Source: Treponema sp.
GTDB lineage: Bacteria > Spirochaetota > Spirochaetia > Treponematales > Treponemataceae
DNA: 15,645 nt
Assembly (NCBI GenBank): GCA_017453705.1
Contig: JAFTEK010000381.1
Coordinates: forward strand, 1 to 15,645
Direction: 5' to 3'
Positions 7,641-13,775 of the stretch are shown here, one piece after another. Numbering within the stretch: the stretch's first letter is position 1; each line of letters opens with the position of its first letter. The notes below the pieces were generated by a model that was not told where the DNA came from, ran no database searches, and was given only the letters and a program-made list of their open reading frames with translations. The position numbers and the translations under genes are program-made.

Positions 7641-7858
7641 CGCGGGGTGTACGACATAAAGAACCTCAAACTCAAGATGCGCCCCGAGGAAAGCCACCAG
7701 TACAACTCACCATGGAACATTGCAGCCAAGTTTGACGTGAGCATGGAGCTGGACTGACGCGCGGCTACTTGGTGAGCTTCTGCTTTAACAAGGGCAAGCA
7801 GCCCGGTGTCTGAGAAGTCTCCGTAGGCAGCCGCACCATCGTGGAAGCCGTGGTGTAA
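7641..7858 (+). pseudogene. Decayed 3' end of a protein gene
   Basis: The plus strand holds a protein-like tail in pieces. One frame reads VYDIKNLKLKMRP and then NSPWNIAAKFDVSMELD, ending at TGA 7755. A shifted frame starting at 7757 continues TRGYLVSFCFNKGKQPGV, hits TGA at 7811, and goes on EVSVGSRTIVEAVV to TAA 7858. The frameshift plus in-frame stop, with sensible residues on both sides, point to a decayed gene. The alternating strand-like pattern suggests a surface or outer-membrane protein end, but I cannot name it. The reverse frame at 7634-7921 is a shadow. Confidence 0.5.
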
Positions 7859-8009
7859 GGGCTCATCGCCCGTCATGCGCCGGGCGCGGGGGAATGACGA
7901 GTCCTTCCCTCGGTTCCACATCCTCCTTCACAATGTTTCCTTCTTCTTCGTCGTAAAAATCAGTGTTCAGAGTCAATCTGTCCAGTTTGCATGAGGCTGA
8001 ACTTATTTA

Positions 8010-8038
8010 TTGACGTGCTATAGCATATATGGTATATT
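8010..8038 (+). promoter_or_regulatory. Promoter of the HigBA-like operon
   Basis: TTGACG (8010-8015), a 17-bp spacer and TATATT (8033-8038) are followed by six bases and then ATG at 8045. This is the leaderless layout, and it marks 8045 as the original toxin start. Confidence 0.7.
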
Positions 8039-8092
8039 CTATTTATGGGACATGAGATTGAATTCTAGGCGACAGAGACTGGCAGGAAGCCG

Positions 8093-8419
8093 GTGGAAGA
8101 ATTCATAGATTCTCTTAAAGAAAAGCAATCTGCGAAAATCGTTAAAGATATTAGATTGCTAAAAGATATGGGATCAGATTTATACTATCCTTATGTAGAT
8201 TCCATCAAAGGTGACAAATATAAGGGGCTGATGGAGCTCAGGACAAAGCAGTCAAACAATATTTTTAGGACTTTCTATTTTGTGATTGTAAAAGATGAGA
8301 AAACAAAGTCTGAAAAAGCCATATTGCTTCATGCGATACAAAAGAAAACTGACAAGACGCCCAAAAAAGAACTTGAAACCGCATTGGCAAGAATGAAAGA
8401 TTATAAGTCAAGGAGGTAA
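8093..8419 (+). CDS. RelE/HigB-type toxin, N-terminus interrupted by an amber codon
   Basis: The 108-aa frame from GTG 8093 matches phage Gp49-like HigB/RelE mRNA interferases (PF05973): EEFIDSLKEKQSAKIVKDI, then GLMELR and IFRTFYFVIV, a basic fold that cleaves ribosome-bound mRNA. The original gene starts at ATG 8045 and reads MGHEIEF, then TAG at 8066, then ATETGRKPVEEF. The family normally has an aromatic residue here, so one base change made codon 8 a stop. Translation could restart at GTG 8093, which has AGGA five bases ahead, but the product would lack the first strand and is probably weak or inactive. The HigA-like antitoxin follows after 5 bp. The nonsense change may be tolerated because the antitoxin is kept. 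Confidence 0.75.
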   Translation: MEEFIDSLKEKQSAKIVKDIRLLKDMGSDLYYPYVDSIKGDKYKGLMELRTKQSNNIFRTFYFVIVKDEKTKSEKAILLHAIQKKTDKTPKKELETALARMKDYKSRR

Positions 8420-8424
8420 TCGTT

Positions 8425-8697
8425 ATGGATGATTTGGACAGACTTGAATCGAGGCTTCTCAAGAATCCTGTTTTCAAGGCGGAGTATGATGCACTTGAAC
8501 CAGAGTATAAGCTTATAGAGCAGCTTATAACCGCAAGGGCGGAACGGAACATGACGCAAAAGCAGCTAGCCGAAAAGGTTGGAACCAAGCAGTCATGCAT
8601 CGCAAGGTTGGAGAGCGGAAATTACAATCCGTCATTCCAGTTCCTGCAGCGGGTAGCAACTGCCCTAGGAAAGAAGCTTTCCGTTGCCTTGGTATAG
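8425..8697 (+). CDS. HigA-like XRE-family antitoxin
   Basis: The 90-aa protein has a helical N-terminus (DLDRLESRLLKNPVFKAEYD) and a complete HTH_3/XRE domain: ERNMTQKQLAEKVGTKQSC, then IARLESGNYNPSFQFLQRVA and a short C-terminal ALGKKLSVAL. It should bind and neutralise the preceding toxin and repress the shared promoter at 8010-8038. A strong AAGGAGG at 8410-8416 lies inside the last toxin codons, 8 bases before the ATG, so expression depends on its own ribosome binding site and not on full toxin translation. The frame ends with TAG and looks intact. The order toxin-antitoxin is typical of higBA rather than relBE. Confidence 0.88.
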   Translation: MDDLDRLESRLLKNPVFKAEYDALEPEYKLIEQLITARAERNMTQKQLAEKVGTKQSCIARLESGNYNPSFQFLQRVATALGKKLSVALV

Positions 8698-8738
8698 GCG
8701 GCAGTTCTTTCTGTGGCTTGACAATTACTTTTGCTATC

Positions 8739-8796
8739 TTGCCTATGGCTGGCGCAAGGACTGGCGGGCGTTGCAGGAAAAGTGCCTCGGCGGTCG
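8739..8796 (+). repeat. 58-bp direct repeat, copy 1
   Basis: This 58-bp stretch is identical to 9522-9579. In one plus frame both encode AYGWRKDWRALQEKCLGG, which looks like a piece of protein, although no complete gene is present. Copy 1 follows the HigA gene; the frame runs on to TAA at about 8831 as a Gly/Arg-rich tail. The two copies bracket the VapBC pair. Confidence 0.85.
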
Positions 8797-8851
8797 TGGA
8801 GGAGATCCCCGCCGGGGGCAGTCCGGCTCATAAGCTGTTATAAGCAAAAGT

Positions 8852-9238
8852 CTATATTGTTTCTTGGAACAAGGGCAGGGGCATAATGGCGGACATCAGC
8901 TGGAAATGCCTGTCGCAGGAAAAAAGAGGAATGCCGTTCTGCATGGCATTCTGCGCAATCATCAAATCTGCCATTCCCACCTTGTTTATGCCGTTCCGTA
9001 GATTCTCTGTCTGCATTGAGACAAGGTCGTTCCAGTTAATCCTTAGCTGGAGTTTGGGGATAGAAAGAAGCAGTTCCTTCAGCTCAAATTCCTTCCGCTG
9101 GTTCATGGAGGGAATAAGTTCCGCGAGGATTATGTCGTTTATGCACAGATTATCTTTTTTTATCAGCGTGTCAACCGCATCCGCAGTGATTCCGTTGCGG
9201 AAATAGTCTATCCAAACAGATGTGTCAACGAGGGTCAT
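8852..9238 (-). CDS. vapC: VapC-type PIN-domain toxin ribonuclease
   Basis: The 128-aa protein has the PIN fold from its first residues (MTLVDTSVWIDYFRNG). It keeps all four acidic metal-binding residues: Asp5, Glu40 (ILAEL), Asp91 (VGMADLMIAQNA) and Asp109 (FSCDRHF). VapC enzymes are Mg-dependent RNases, usually cutting tRNA or rRNA. I chose ATG 9238, 27 bases inside the longest frame, because the family starts with the first strand and AGGGGG lies just upstream. The start overlaps the antitoxin end by 14 bp, so the two are coupled. The frame is intact and ends in TAG. The gene pair is bracketed by identical 58-bp repeats. Confidence 0.9.
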   Translation of the reverse strand: MTLVDTSVWIDYFRNGITADAVDTLIKKDNLCINDIILAELIPSMNQRKEFELKELLLSIPKLQLRINWNDLVSMQTENLRNGINKVGMADLMIAQNAMQNGIPLFSCDRHFQLMSAIMPLPLFQETI

Positions 9239-9428
9239 TCCGCCCCCTAAGCGCGTCCAAGTCAATGTCCAGGTCTATCTTGCCACGGTATTCCATGAGC
9301 TTGCGCAGGTCGGGTCTTGCCTTCTGCATCTCGACTGACTTGGCATAGCTGTACACCTGCATGGTCTGCTCGTAGTCAAAGCTGTCTATGAGGCTTTTTG
9401 TTTCTTCTTTAAGAGCCAGTGCTTCCAT
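9225..9428 (-). CDS. VapB-like antitoxin
   Basis: The 67-aa protein precedes and overlaps the PIN toxin, the normal VapBC order. It is mainly helical (MEALALKEETKSLIDSFDYE) and ends with MEYRGKIDLDIDLDALRG, the kind of tail that wraps around a PIN domain and places an Arg near its active site. No clear ribbon-helix-helix or AbrB domain is visible at the N-terminus, so how it binds DNA is uncertain. GGAGG lies about 9 bases before ATG 9428, and a good promoter lies at 9452-9480. The identification rests on position and C-terminal style more than on sequence family. Confidence 0.78.
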   Translation of the reverse strand: MEALALKEETKSLIDSFDYEQTMQVYSYAKSVEMQKARPDLRKLMEYRGKIDLDIDLDALRGRNDPR

Positions 9429-9451
9429 AAAGCTGCATCCTCCTGCTCTGA

Positions 9452-9480
9452 ATTATATCACATTCTGCGGATTCTGTCAT
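9452..9480 (-). promoter_or_regulatory. Promoter of the VapBC operon
   Basis: On the minus strand ATGACA (9480-9475), a 17-bp spacer and TATAAT (9457-9452) give a near-consensus promoter. The transcript would start about 9445 and carry the GGAGG site, a short but conventional leader. Confidence 0.7.
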
Positions 9481-9481
9481 T

Positions 9482-9658
9482 GCCAGCTTTAGGACGCATC
9501 AGGCGTGGCGGGATTTCAAGATTGCCTATGGCTGGCGCAAGGACTGGCGGGCGTTGCAGGAAAAGTGCCTCGGCGGTCGCCCGTGCCGTCCGCAGCTGGC
9601 GGGATTACAGATGGCAAAAGAAGTCGCGGTCGTTGCCAGGTCAAATGAGATGCCATAA
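9482..9658 (+). pseudogene. Protein-tail remnant carrying 58-bp repeat copy 2
   Basis: The plus frame from about 9482 to TAA 9656 reads FRTHQAWRDFKIAYGWRK and on through the repeat (9522-9579, identical to 8739-8796), then RPCRPQLAGLQMAKEVAVV and ARSNEMP. It has no start codon or ribosome binding site. It may be the end of a lost gene or part of a dispersed repeat element; I do not recognise it. Confidence 0.4.
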
Positions 9659-9696
9659 GCCGTGTTGTTACATGCCGTCGGCCGCACTATTGGGCA

Positions 9697-9730
9697 TCTC
9701 GAAAAACTCGCTTTCAGCGATTTTTCGAGA
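9697..9730. repeat. Hairpin with one bulge
   Basis: The arms TCTCGAAAAACTCGCT (9697-9712) and AGCGATTTTTCGAGA (9716-9730) pair over 15 bp with a single bulged C and a 3-nt loop. It begins the composite repeat region that runs to 9887. Confidence 0.75.
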
Positions 9731-9735
9731 TTGTC

Positions 9736-9887
9736 ATCGAGTCCAAGCCTTGCTTGCAAGGCCAGGCGCATACAATATCGCTACTTAGGACATCGCGTTT
9801 GCCTTGACGCTACGCTGGCGGTTCCAGAGTTACCTCGGAACCGCCAGCGTAGCTTCAAGGCAAAACTGAAGTTTTTCGAGGTCCCCT
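9736..9887. repeat. Dispersed repeat copy 1, split by a long hairpin
   Basis: About 64 bp (9736-9800) match 10683-10746 closely, sharing GCCTTGCTTGCAAG and GACATCGC. The end word TTTTCGAGGTCCCCT (9873-9887) matches 10744-10758. In this copy the two parts are separated by about 72 bp that hold a hairpin: 28-bp arms 9798-9825 and 9837-9864 with one mismatch and an 11-nt loop. Copy 2 lacks the hairpin. Confidence 0.75.
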
Positions 9888-9895
9888 ATTGTGTG

Positions 9896-9933
9896 CTGCT
9901 CGACGGCAGTCCCAGAAATACGATATCGAGCAG
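9896..9933. repeat. Small inverted repeat after the lipoprotein gene
   Basis: CTGCTCGA (9896-9903) and TCGAGCAG (9926-9933) form an 8-bp inverted repeat. It lies 7 bp beyond the stop of the minus-strand lipoprotein, so a weak terminator or mRNA-end structure is possible; there is no T-run. Confidence 0.35.
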
Positions 9934-9939
9934 ACCCTC

Positions 9940-10305
9940 TTATTGGACCGTGACAGTTAATACTGTAGTAGTTCCGTTGTCGTTTTGTATAGTCACCGTA
10001 GCGGTACCGGAGGCAACAGCACGCACCGCCGGGTGGCCCTGGGGACCTGTTACGATTTTTACTACACTCGTATTAGATGATGTAGCGGAGGTAGCTTCTG
10101 GCACTTCAATCTCACTACCTACATCCATGGTCATTGTCTCGGTATTTACTTCCCCTGCTTCCCCGGTTTCTGCTTCCCCGGGCGTGACCGTGGTGCTCTC
10201 GCCTTTCTTGTACCAGTCCTCAGACCAGTAGTCGCAGGATGCGAGCGTTAGGGACGCAGTCACCAGTGCGCACAGGGCTGCGACGAGTGCCAATTTCTTT
10301 TTCAT
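9940..10305 (-). CDS. Small lipoprotein with a Big-like domain
   Basis: The 121-aa protein starts MKKKLALVAALCALVTAS and has a good lipobox LASC with Cys24, so it is exported and lipidated. A Thr/Glu-rich linker (TTVTPGEAETGEAGEVNTE) follows. Residues about 60-121 resemble a bacterial Ig-like (Big_2-type) fold: MDVGSEIEV, then NTSVVKIV, AVASGTATVTIQ and TTTVLTVTVQ. Such domains usually serve adhesion or spacing at the cell surface. ATG 10305 was chosen over the frame to 10386 because GGAGG lies 7 bases upstream and the signal peptide begins here. It stands alone between repeat copies, with a terminator-like hairpin in front. The binding partner is unknown. Confidence 0.8.
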   Translation of the reverse strand: MKKKLALVAALCALVTASLTLASCDYWSEDWYKKGESTTVTPGEAETGEAGEVNTETMTMDVGSEIEVPEATSATSSNTSVVKIVTGPQGHPAVRAVASGTATVTIQNDNGTTTVLTVTVQ

Positions 10306-10350
10306 AATGAATCCTCCGCGTTTAGCGTCCACCGACGGTTGAGTTAATAT

Positions 10351-10418
10351 AAAAAAGCCCCTGCGGATGTGCCGGGTGACGTGCACTTCACTGGGCGTAC
10401 CCGCAGGAGCTGTTTTTT
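10351..10418. terminator. Bidirectional terminator-like hairpin
   Basis: The arms AAAAAAGCCCCTGCGG (10351-10366) and CCGCAGGAGCTGTTTTTT (10401-10418) pair with small mismatches around a 34-nt loop that can pair further. T-runs flank it on both strands. It lies upstream of the lipoprotein start, so it may end readthrough from 10.4 kb or act as an attenuator. Confidence 0.65.
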
Positions 10419-10435
10419 GAGGAAGGATAGTGTAG

Positions 10436-10462
10436 TGGAAAAATTAAGCGGCTTTATGCCGC
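10436..10462 (-). terminator. Intrinsic terminator of the small transcription unit
   Basis: On the minus strand GCGGC, a five-base loop ATAAA, and GCCGC (10462-10448) are followed by TTAATTTTT. The stem is short but GC-pure, with a proper T-tract. Confidence 0.5.
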
Positions 10463-10578
10463 GGGCATAGTACGCCCTTTCTGCTTTCTATTATGGGGGT
10501 GGCATTGGGCGTGTCAAGTAGTTGTGAGGAATTTCTGCACATTTTTTTCTGTTCCTGTTCCGCCCCGTGCGTCTTCAT
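10444..10578 (-). other. Possible 44-aa small ORF or small RNA
   Basis: The frame from ATG 10578 encodes 44 residues, beginning MKTHGAEQEQKKMCRN and ending VLCPRHKAA, with the TAA inside the terminator. The expected transcript start is only about 3 nt before the ATG, as for hisA-hisI-hisE, and no Shine-Dalgarno site is present. The peptide has no recognisable domain. Since the promoter and terminator define a transcript of about 145 nt, a small RNA is an equally good reading. Confidence 0.3.
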
Positions 10579-10587
10579 AACGTGCAC

Positions 10588-10616
10588 AGTATAGCGGATA
10601 TGCCCCGGCGTGTACA
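10588..10616 (-). promoter_or_regulatory. Promoter of the small transcription unit
   Basis: On the minus strand TGTACA (10616-10611), a 17-bp spacer and TATACT (10593-10588). The region around the -10 resembles that of the ATPase-like gene (GCTATACT, then GCAC). Confidence 0.5.
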
Positions 10617-10682
10617 GGGGGCGGCTACAGTGTTGCAATAGGGCGCGTTCAAGGACAGTGGAGATGTAGTTAGAGGTCGCCG

Positions 10683-10758
10683 TCGAGTCCTAGCCTTGCT
10701 TGCAAGTCCAGTCGCATATAATAGCACGACTTACGACATCGCATTTTCGAGGTCCCCT
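10683..10758. repeat. Dispersed repeat copy 2, without the hairpin
   Basis: This matches the two parts of 9736-9887 joined directly, with the final TTTTCGAGGTCCCCT at 10744-10758. Its end coincides with the first base of the stop codon of the ATPase gene. The stretch 10620-10680 between it and the small unit's promoter shows nothing. Confidence 0.7.
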
Positions 10759-12032
10759 CAATCTTTTAAGCAGGATACAGGAACAACGTGAATCCCGTCC
10801 TTGCGTTTGTATGCGTAAGGAGCCACTCCGCAGAGCACCATCATGAAAGCCGGTTTTTTCATACGGTCGGTGTCAATCTTGTCGGCCAGCTTCAAAAGGT
10901 TTGCCGCCCCTTCGGCAATGAGCTTGTCCCCTCCGAGCTTGACTTCGACAAGTCCATACTCTCCGTTACTCAAGTGGATCACCGCATCACACTCAAGCCC
11001 CGCCTTGTCCCGGTAGTGATAGACCTTGCCGTTTATGCGCTCCGCATATACCCGGAGATCGCGCATGCAAAGGTTTTCAAAGAGAAAACCCATTGTGTTG
11101 AGGTTGCCGACCAAATCATCCGGGCCTATGCCGAGCGATGCTGCGGCTATCGAAGGGTCAACAAAATACCTTGTGTCGGATGTCCGTATCGCTGTCTTTG
11201 AACGAAGGTTGGGATTCCACGCGGGAGAGTCCTCTATCACAAATATCCGCTCCAACGCGATTATATACTGTGCGAGTGTTTCAATGTTGAAGCTGTCGGA
11301 CTCATTTGCACTCAAATCGTCCCTTATAGTGGTCAGTGGAACCTGTCCTGCGATGTTTCTTGAGTATGAGCGCAGCAACCGTTCGGTGCGGCCTGAATCG
11401 CGTTTTACTCCGTCTACCCTGGATATATCGTCTGAAACCACGGCGTTCAAATAATCATAGGCCTGCTTCAAAGCCACTTTGGGCTTCTGACCGATAGCCT
11501 TGGGCCAGCCGCCCCGGCATATAAGGAATGCTATGGAGTCAATGTCGTGGCTGTCGCTTCCAGATATCTCCTTCTGCTTGAAAAGGTCCTCCAGAGAAAC
11601 CTCGCCTGATGAATCCCCAGACTCATACAGGCTCATCGGGCGCATGTTCATCCTTACGATTCTGCCCGTGCCCGTGTGCGTCGTTCTCTCGTCAAGCTCC
11701 GGGGGAACTGCGGAACCGGTCAGGATAAACTGCCCGAACTCATCCCTTTGATCCACCTCATAGCGGACTGTATTCCAAAGGTTCGGGGCAATCTGCCATT
11801 CGTCTATGAGCCTTGGAACGGCTCCTTCCAGAAGGTTTGACGGCTTAATCCGTGCAAGTTCCTGATATTGCTCCGTAAGATCCGGCTGATCCATCTCAAG
11901 TACGCTGGCGGCTATGTGCCTGGCGGTTGTGGTCTTCCCGCACCACTTGGGGCCTTGGATCAATACAGCCCCTTTGGACTCCAAATGGTCTGCAAGAACC
12001 TTGTCCGCAATCCTTGGTAAGTATTCCTTCAT
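10758..12032 (-). CDS. AAA_14/DUF4143 ATPase, intact
   Basis: The 424-aa protein begins MKEYLPRIADKVLADHLE. It has Walker A GPKWCGKTT (27-35), Walker B RLIDEWQ (73-79) and the sensor-like ILTGSA (102-107), followed by the conserved RMNMRPMSLYESG. The C-terminal DUF4143 half has a nuclease-fold-like pattern, GLECDAVIHL and EVK at 363-365. The family is common in bacteria and archaea with no settled function; restriction-like or mobile-element roles are guesses. GGAGAG six bases before ATG 12032 supports the start, and a promoter lies at 12060-12088. A 23-bp tandem array starts 6 bp beyond the -35 box, so binding there could control this gene. All motifs look functional. Its relative at 13776-15065 is broken. 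Confidence 0.9.
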   Translation of the reverse strand: MKEYLPRIADKVLADHLESKGAVLIQGPKWCGKTTTARHIAASVLEMDQPDLTEQYQELARIKPSNLLEGAVPRLIDEWQIAPNLWNTVRYEVDQRDEFGQFILTGSAVPPELDERTTHTGTGRIVRMNMRPMSLYESGDSSGEVSLEDLFKQKEISGSDSHDIDSIAFLICRGGWPKAIGQKPKVALKQAYDYLNAVVSDDISRVDGVKRDSGRTERLLRSYSRNIAGQVPLTTIRDDLSANESDSFNIETLAQYIIALERIFVIEDSPAWNPNLRSKTAIRTSDTRYFVDPSIAAASLGIGPDDLVGNLNTMGFLFENLCMRDLRVYAERINGKVYHYRDKAGLECDAVIHLSNGEYGLVEVKLGGDKLIAEGAANLLKLADKIDTDRMKKPAFMMVLCGVAPYAYKRKDGIHVVPVSCLKD

Positions 12033-12059
12033 GACGCTCTCCGTATAGGATTTGAAGAA

Positions 12060-12088
12060 ATTCTAACCTGTTTTGCTTTGTTTTTCAA
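12060..12088 (-). promoter_or_regulatory. Promoter of the intact DUF4143 ATPase
   Basis: On the minus strand TTGAAA (12088-12083), a 17-bp spacer and TAGAAT (12065-12060). The leader is about 20 nt and carries GGAGAG, so this gene uses conventional initiation. Confidence 0.65.
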
Positions 12089-12093
12089 GCACA

Positions 12094-12300
12094 ATCCGTA
12101 GAGTTGGCTGATTTTTACCCGTTGATTTGGCCGATTTTTATCCGTTGATTTGGCGGGTTTTTATCCGTAGACTTGGCAGGTTTTTATCCGTAGACTTGGC
12201 AGGTTTTTATCCGTAGACTTGGCAGGTTTTCATCCGTAGACTTGGCAGGTTTTCATCCGTTGATTTGGCGGATTTTTATCCGTTGATTTGGCGATATGAC
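12094..12300. repeat. 23-bp tandem array, about nine units
   Basis: Units start at 12094, 12117, 12140, 12163, 12186, 12209, 12232, 12255 and 12278, an exact 23-bp period. Each opens ATCCGTWGAYTTGGC (small changes in the first two) and most close with a T-rich end. Units 4-5 are identical, as are 6-7, and outer units carry TTGATTT instead of TAGACTT, so the array grew from its middle. It lies in the 374-bp gap between the ATPase and hisA-hisI-hisE. The remainder, 12301-12368, shows nothing. Confidence 0.95.
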
Positions 12301-12368
12301 AGGTGTGAATGTCGTTACACTCCGCAATTGGGGGCGGGGCGGCTATGCCATGGGTTATTCCACGCTTG

Positions 12369-12397
12369 TTGTAAAAGTCCTCGATTTCTGCTAGAGT
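12369..12397 (+). promoter_or_regulatory. Promoter of hisA-hisI-hisE
   Basis: TTGTAA (12369-12374), a 17-bp spacer and TAGAGT (12392-12397), then nine bases to ATG 12407. The predicted leader is only about 3 nt and has no Shine-Dalgarno site. Confidence 0.55.
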
Positions 12398-12406
12398 TTT
12401 AGCACT

Positions 12407-13705
12407 ATGGTAATCGCTTCAATAGACTTAAAGGATGGGCACGTAGTCCAGCTTAAGAACGGAAAGGACTTGGTGCTGCAGCGCGATGACGCTGATAAAC
12501 TGATACAGGAATTCGACAGGTACGGCGAGGTGGCCGTCATAGACCTGGATGCGGCGATGGGGCACGTGGATGCCAAGGGCAACACGGTGAACACCCCCCT
12601 GCTCAAGTCCCTGCTACGCAAGGGCAACGTCCGCACCGGCGGCGGAGTCCGCAGCGTCAAGCGGGCCAGGGAGCTTGTTTCGCTCGGTGCGGAGAAGGTC
12701 ATAGTAGGCTCGGCCGCCTGGAACGCTGGGCGCAAGGAAGGTGAGTCACTTCTGAACGTGTCTTTTCTGGAAGAGCTAGCTGCTGCCATAGGTAAACAGA
12801 GAATAATTATATCGGTGGATGCAATAAACGGAAAGATTGCGGTCAAGGGATGGACGGAATCACTTCCTGTTTCCCTCATTGAGGGGGCAAAGGAGGCTGA
12901 GAAATACTGCTCGGAGCTGCTTTTTACCTGTGTGGAGAAAGAGGGTTGCATGGGCGGCACGGACATGGAGATGGTCAGCTCTTTGCGTCAGTCCGTCAGC
13001 TGCCGGGTTGTCGCGGCCGGCGGGGTCAGCTCCGTGGAGGAGGTCGCCAGTCTGGAGAAGCTGGGCTGTGACGTGCAGCTGGGCATGGCCCTGTACACTG
13101 GCAAGGTCAGGCTGGACGACTGCTTTGTCTCCTGCGTCAACTGGGAAAAGGCAGGGGGTCTTGTTCCTGTCATAGTGCAGAGTCCTGCCCGCGAGGTGCT
13201 CATGCTTGGCTTTGTCAACGAGGAGGCACTGCGCAAGAGCTTTGAGACCGGCAAGATGACCTTCTTTAGCCGTACAAAGGGCCGCCTGTGGACCAAGGGC
13301 GAGACCAGCTCTCACTTTTTGAACCTAGTGAAAGTCCGTGCCGACTGTGACCGAGACACGATATTGGCAACTGCCGTTCCTGTCGGCGGGGTCTGCCACA
13401 CCGGAAGCTGGAACTGCTTTTCAAGCGAGGCGGACGAGGCCAGCAGCATGGAGCGGCTCTACGCGACGATTGCAGACCGCTTTGCCAACCCCAAGCCGGG
13501 CCGCTACACTGCAACCTTGAACGACAAGAGGGTGCGCGAGAAGGTGATGGAAGAAGCGGAGGAGCTTACCGAGGCGGAAGGTCACGATGAGCTTGTCTGG
13601 GAGGCCGCAGACCTGCTGTATTTCGTCGGTGTGCTGATGTACAAGGGGGGCGTGAGCTGGCAGGATGTGTACGACGAGCTTGACCGCCGCCACAAGGAGA
13701 AGTAG
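12407..13705 (+). CDS. HisA-HisI-HisE trifunctional histidine biosynthesis fusion
   Basis: The 432-aa protein joins three enzymes that act consecutively. Residues 1 to about 240 are a HisA ProFAR isomerase TIM barrel (MVIASIDLKDGHVVQL with catalytic Asp7, VAVIDLDAA, VRTGGGVRS and a late AAGGVSS). Residues about 245-340 are HisI phosphoribosyl-AMP cyclohydrolase with its metal sites DCDRD (313-317) and CHTGSWNC (330-337). Residues about 345-432 are HisE phosphoribosyl-ATP pyrophosphatase with EKVMEEAEEL (378-387) and WEAADLLYFVG. The pathway order is HisE, HisI, HisA, so the fusion runs it backwards along the chain. HisIE fusions are ordinary; HisA in front is uncommon. All key residues are present. 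No other his gene is in the window, so it stands outside any his operon here. Confidence 0.92.
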   Translation: MVIASIDLKDGHVVQLKNGKDLVLQRDDADKLIQEFDRYGEVAVIDLDAAMGHVDAKGNTVNTPLLKSLLRKGNVRTGGGVRSVKRARELVSLGAEKVIVGSAAWNAGRKEGESLLNVSFLEELAAAIGKQRIIISVDAINGKIAVKGWTESLPVSLIEGAKEAEKYCSELLFTCVEKEGCMGGTDMEMVSSLRQSVSCRVVAAGGVSSVEEVASLEKLGCDVQLGMALYTGKVRLDDCFVSCVNWEKAGGLVPVIVQSPAREVLMLGFVNEEALRKSFETGKMTFFSRTKGRLWTKGETSSHFLNLVKVRADCDRDTILATAVPVGGVCHTGSWNCFSSEADEASSMERLYATIADRFANPKPGRYTATLNDKRVREKVMEEAEELTEAEGHDELVWEAADLLYFVGVLMYKGGVSWQDVYDELDRRHKEK

Positions 13706-13774
13706 CTCCGTGTCCGCGAGGCTGACAGCTCCCTGTCCGTGAGTCTGACAACTCTGTGTTTGGGGGGCTGACAG
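13706..13774. repeat. 23-bp tandem array, three units
   Basis: Units at 13706, 13729 and 13752 each end CTGACAG or CTGACAA and start CTCCGTGTCC, CTCCCTGTCC or CTCTGTGTTT. The array begins directly after the hisA-hisI-hisE stop and ends 1 bp before the stop codon of the broken ATPase, so it fills the whole convergent gap. Confidence 0.8.
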
Positions 13775-13775
13775 A

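Noticed and set aside
10351..10418. Riboswitch in front of the Big-like lipoprotein
   Set aside because: I see no conserved aptamer core; a T-flanked hairpin is enough to explain it as a terminator.
12094..12300. CRISPR array
   Set aside because: The units are contiguous with no unique spacers, so this is a tandem repeat.
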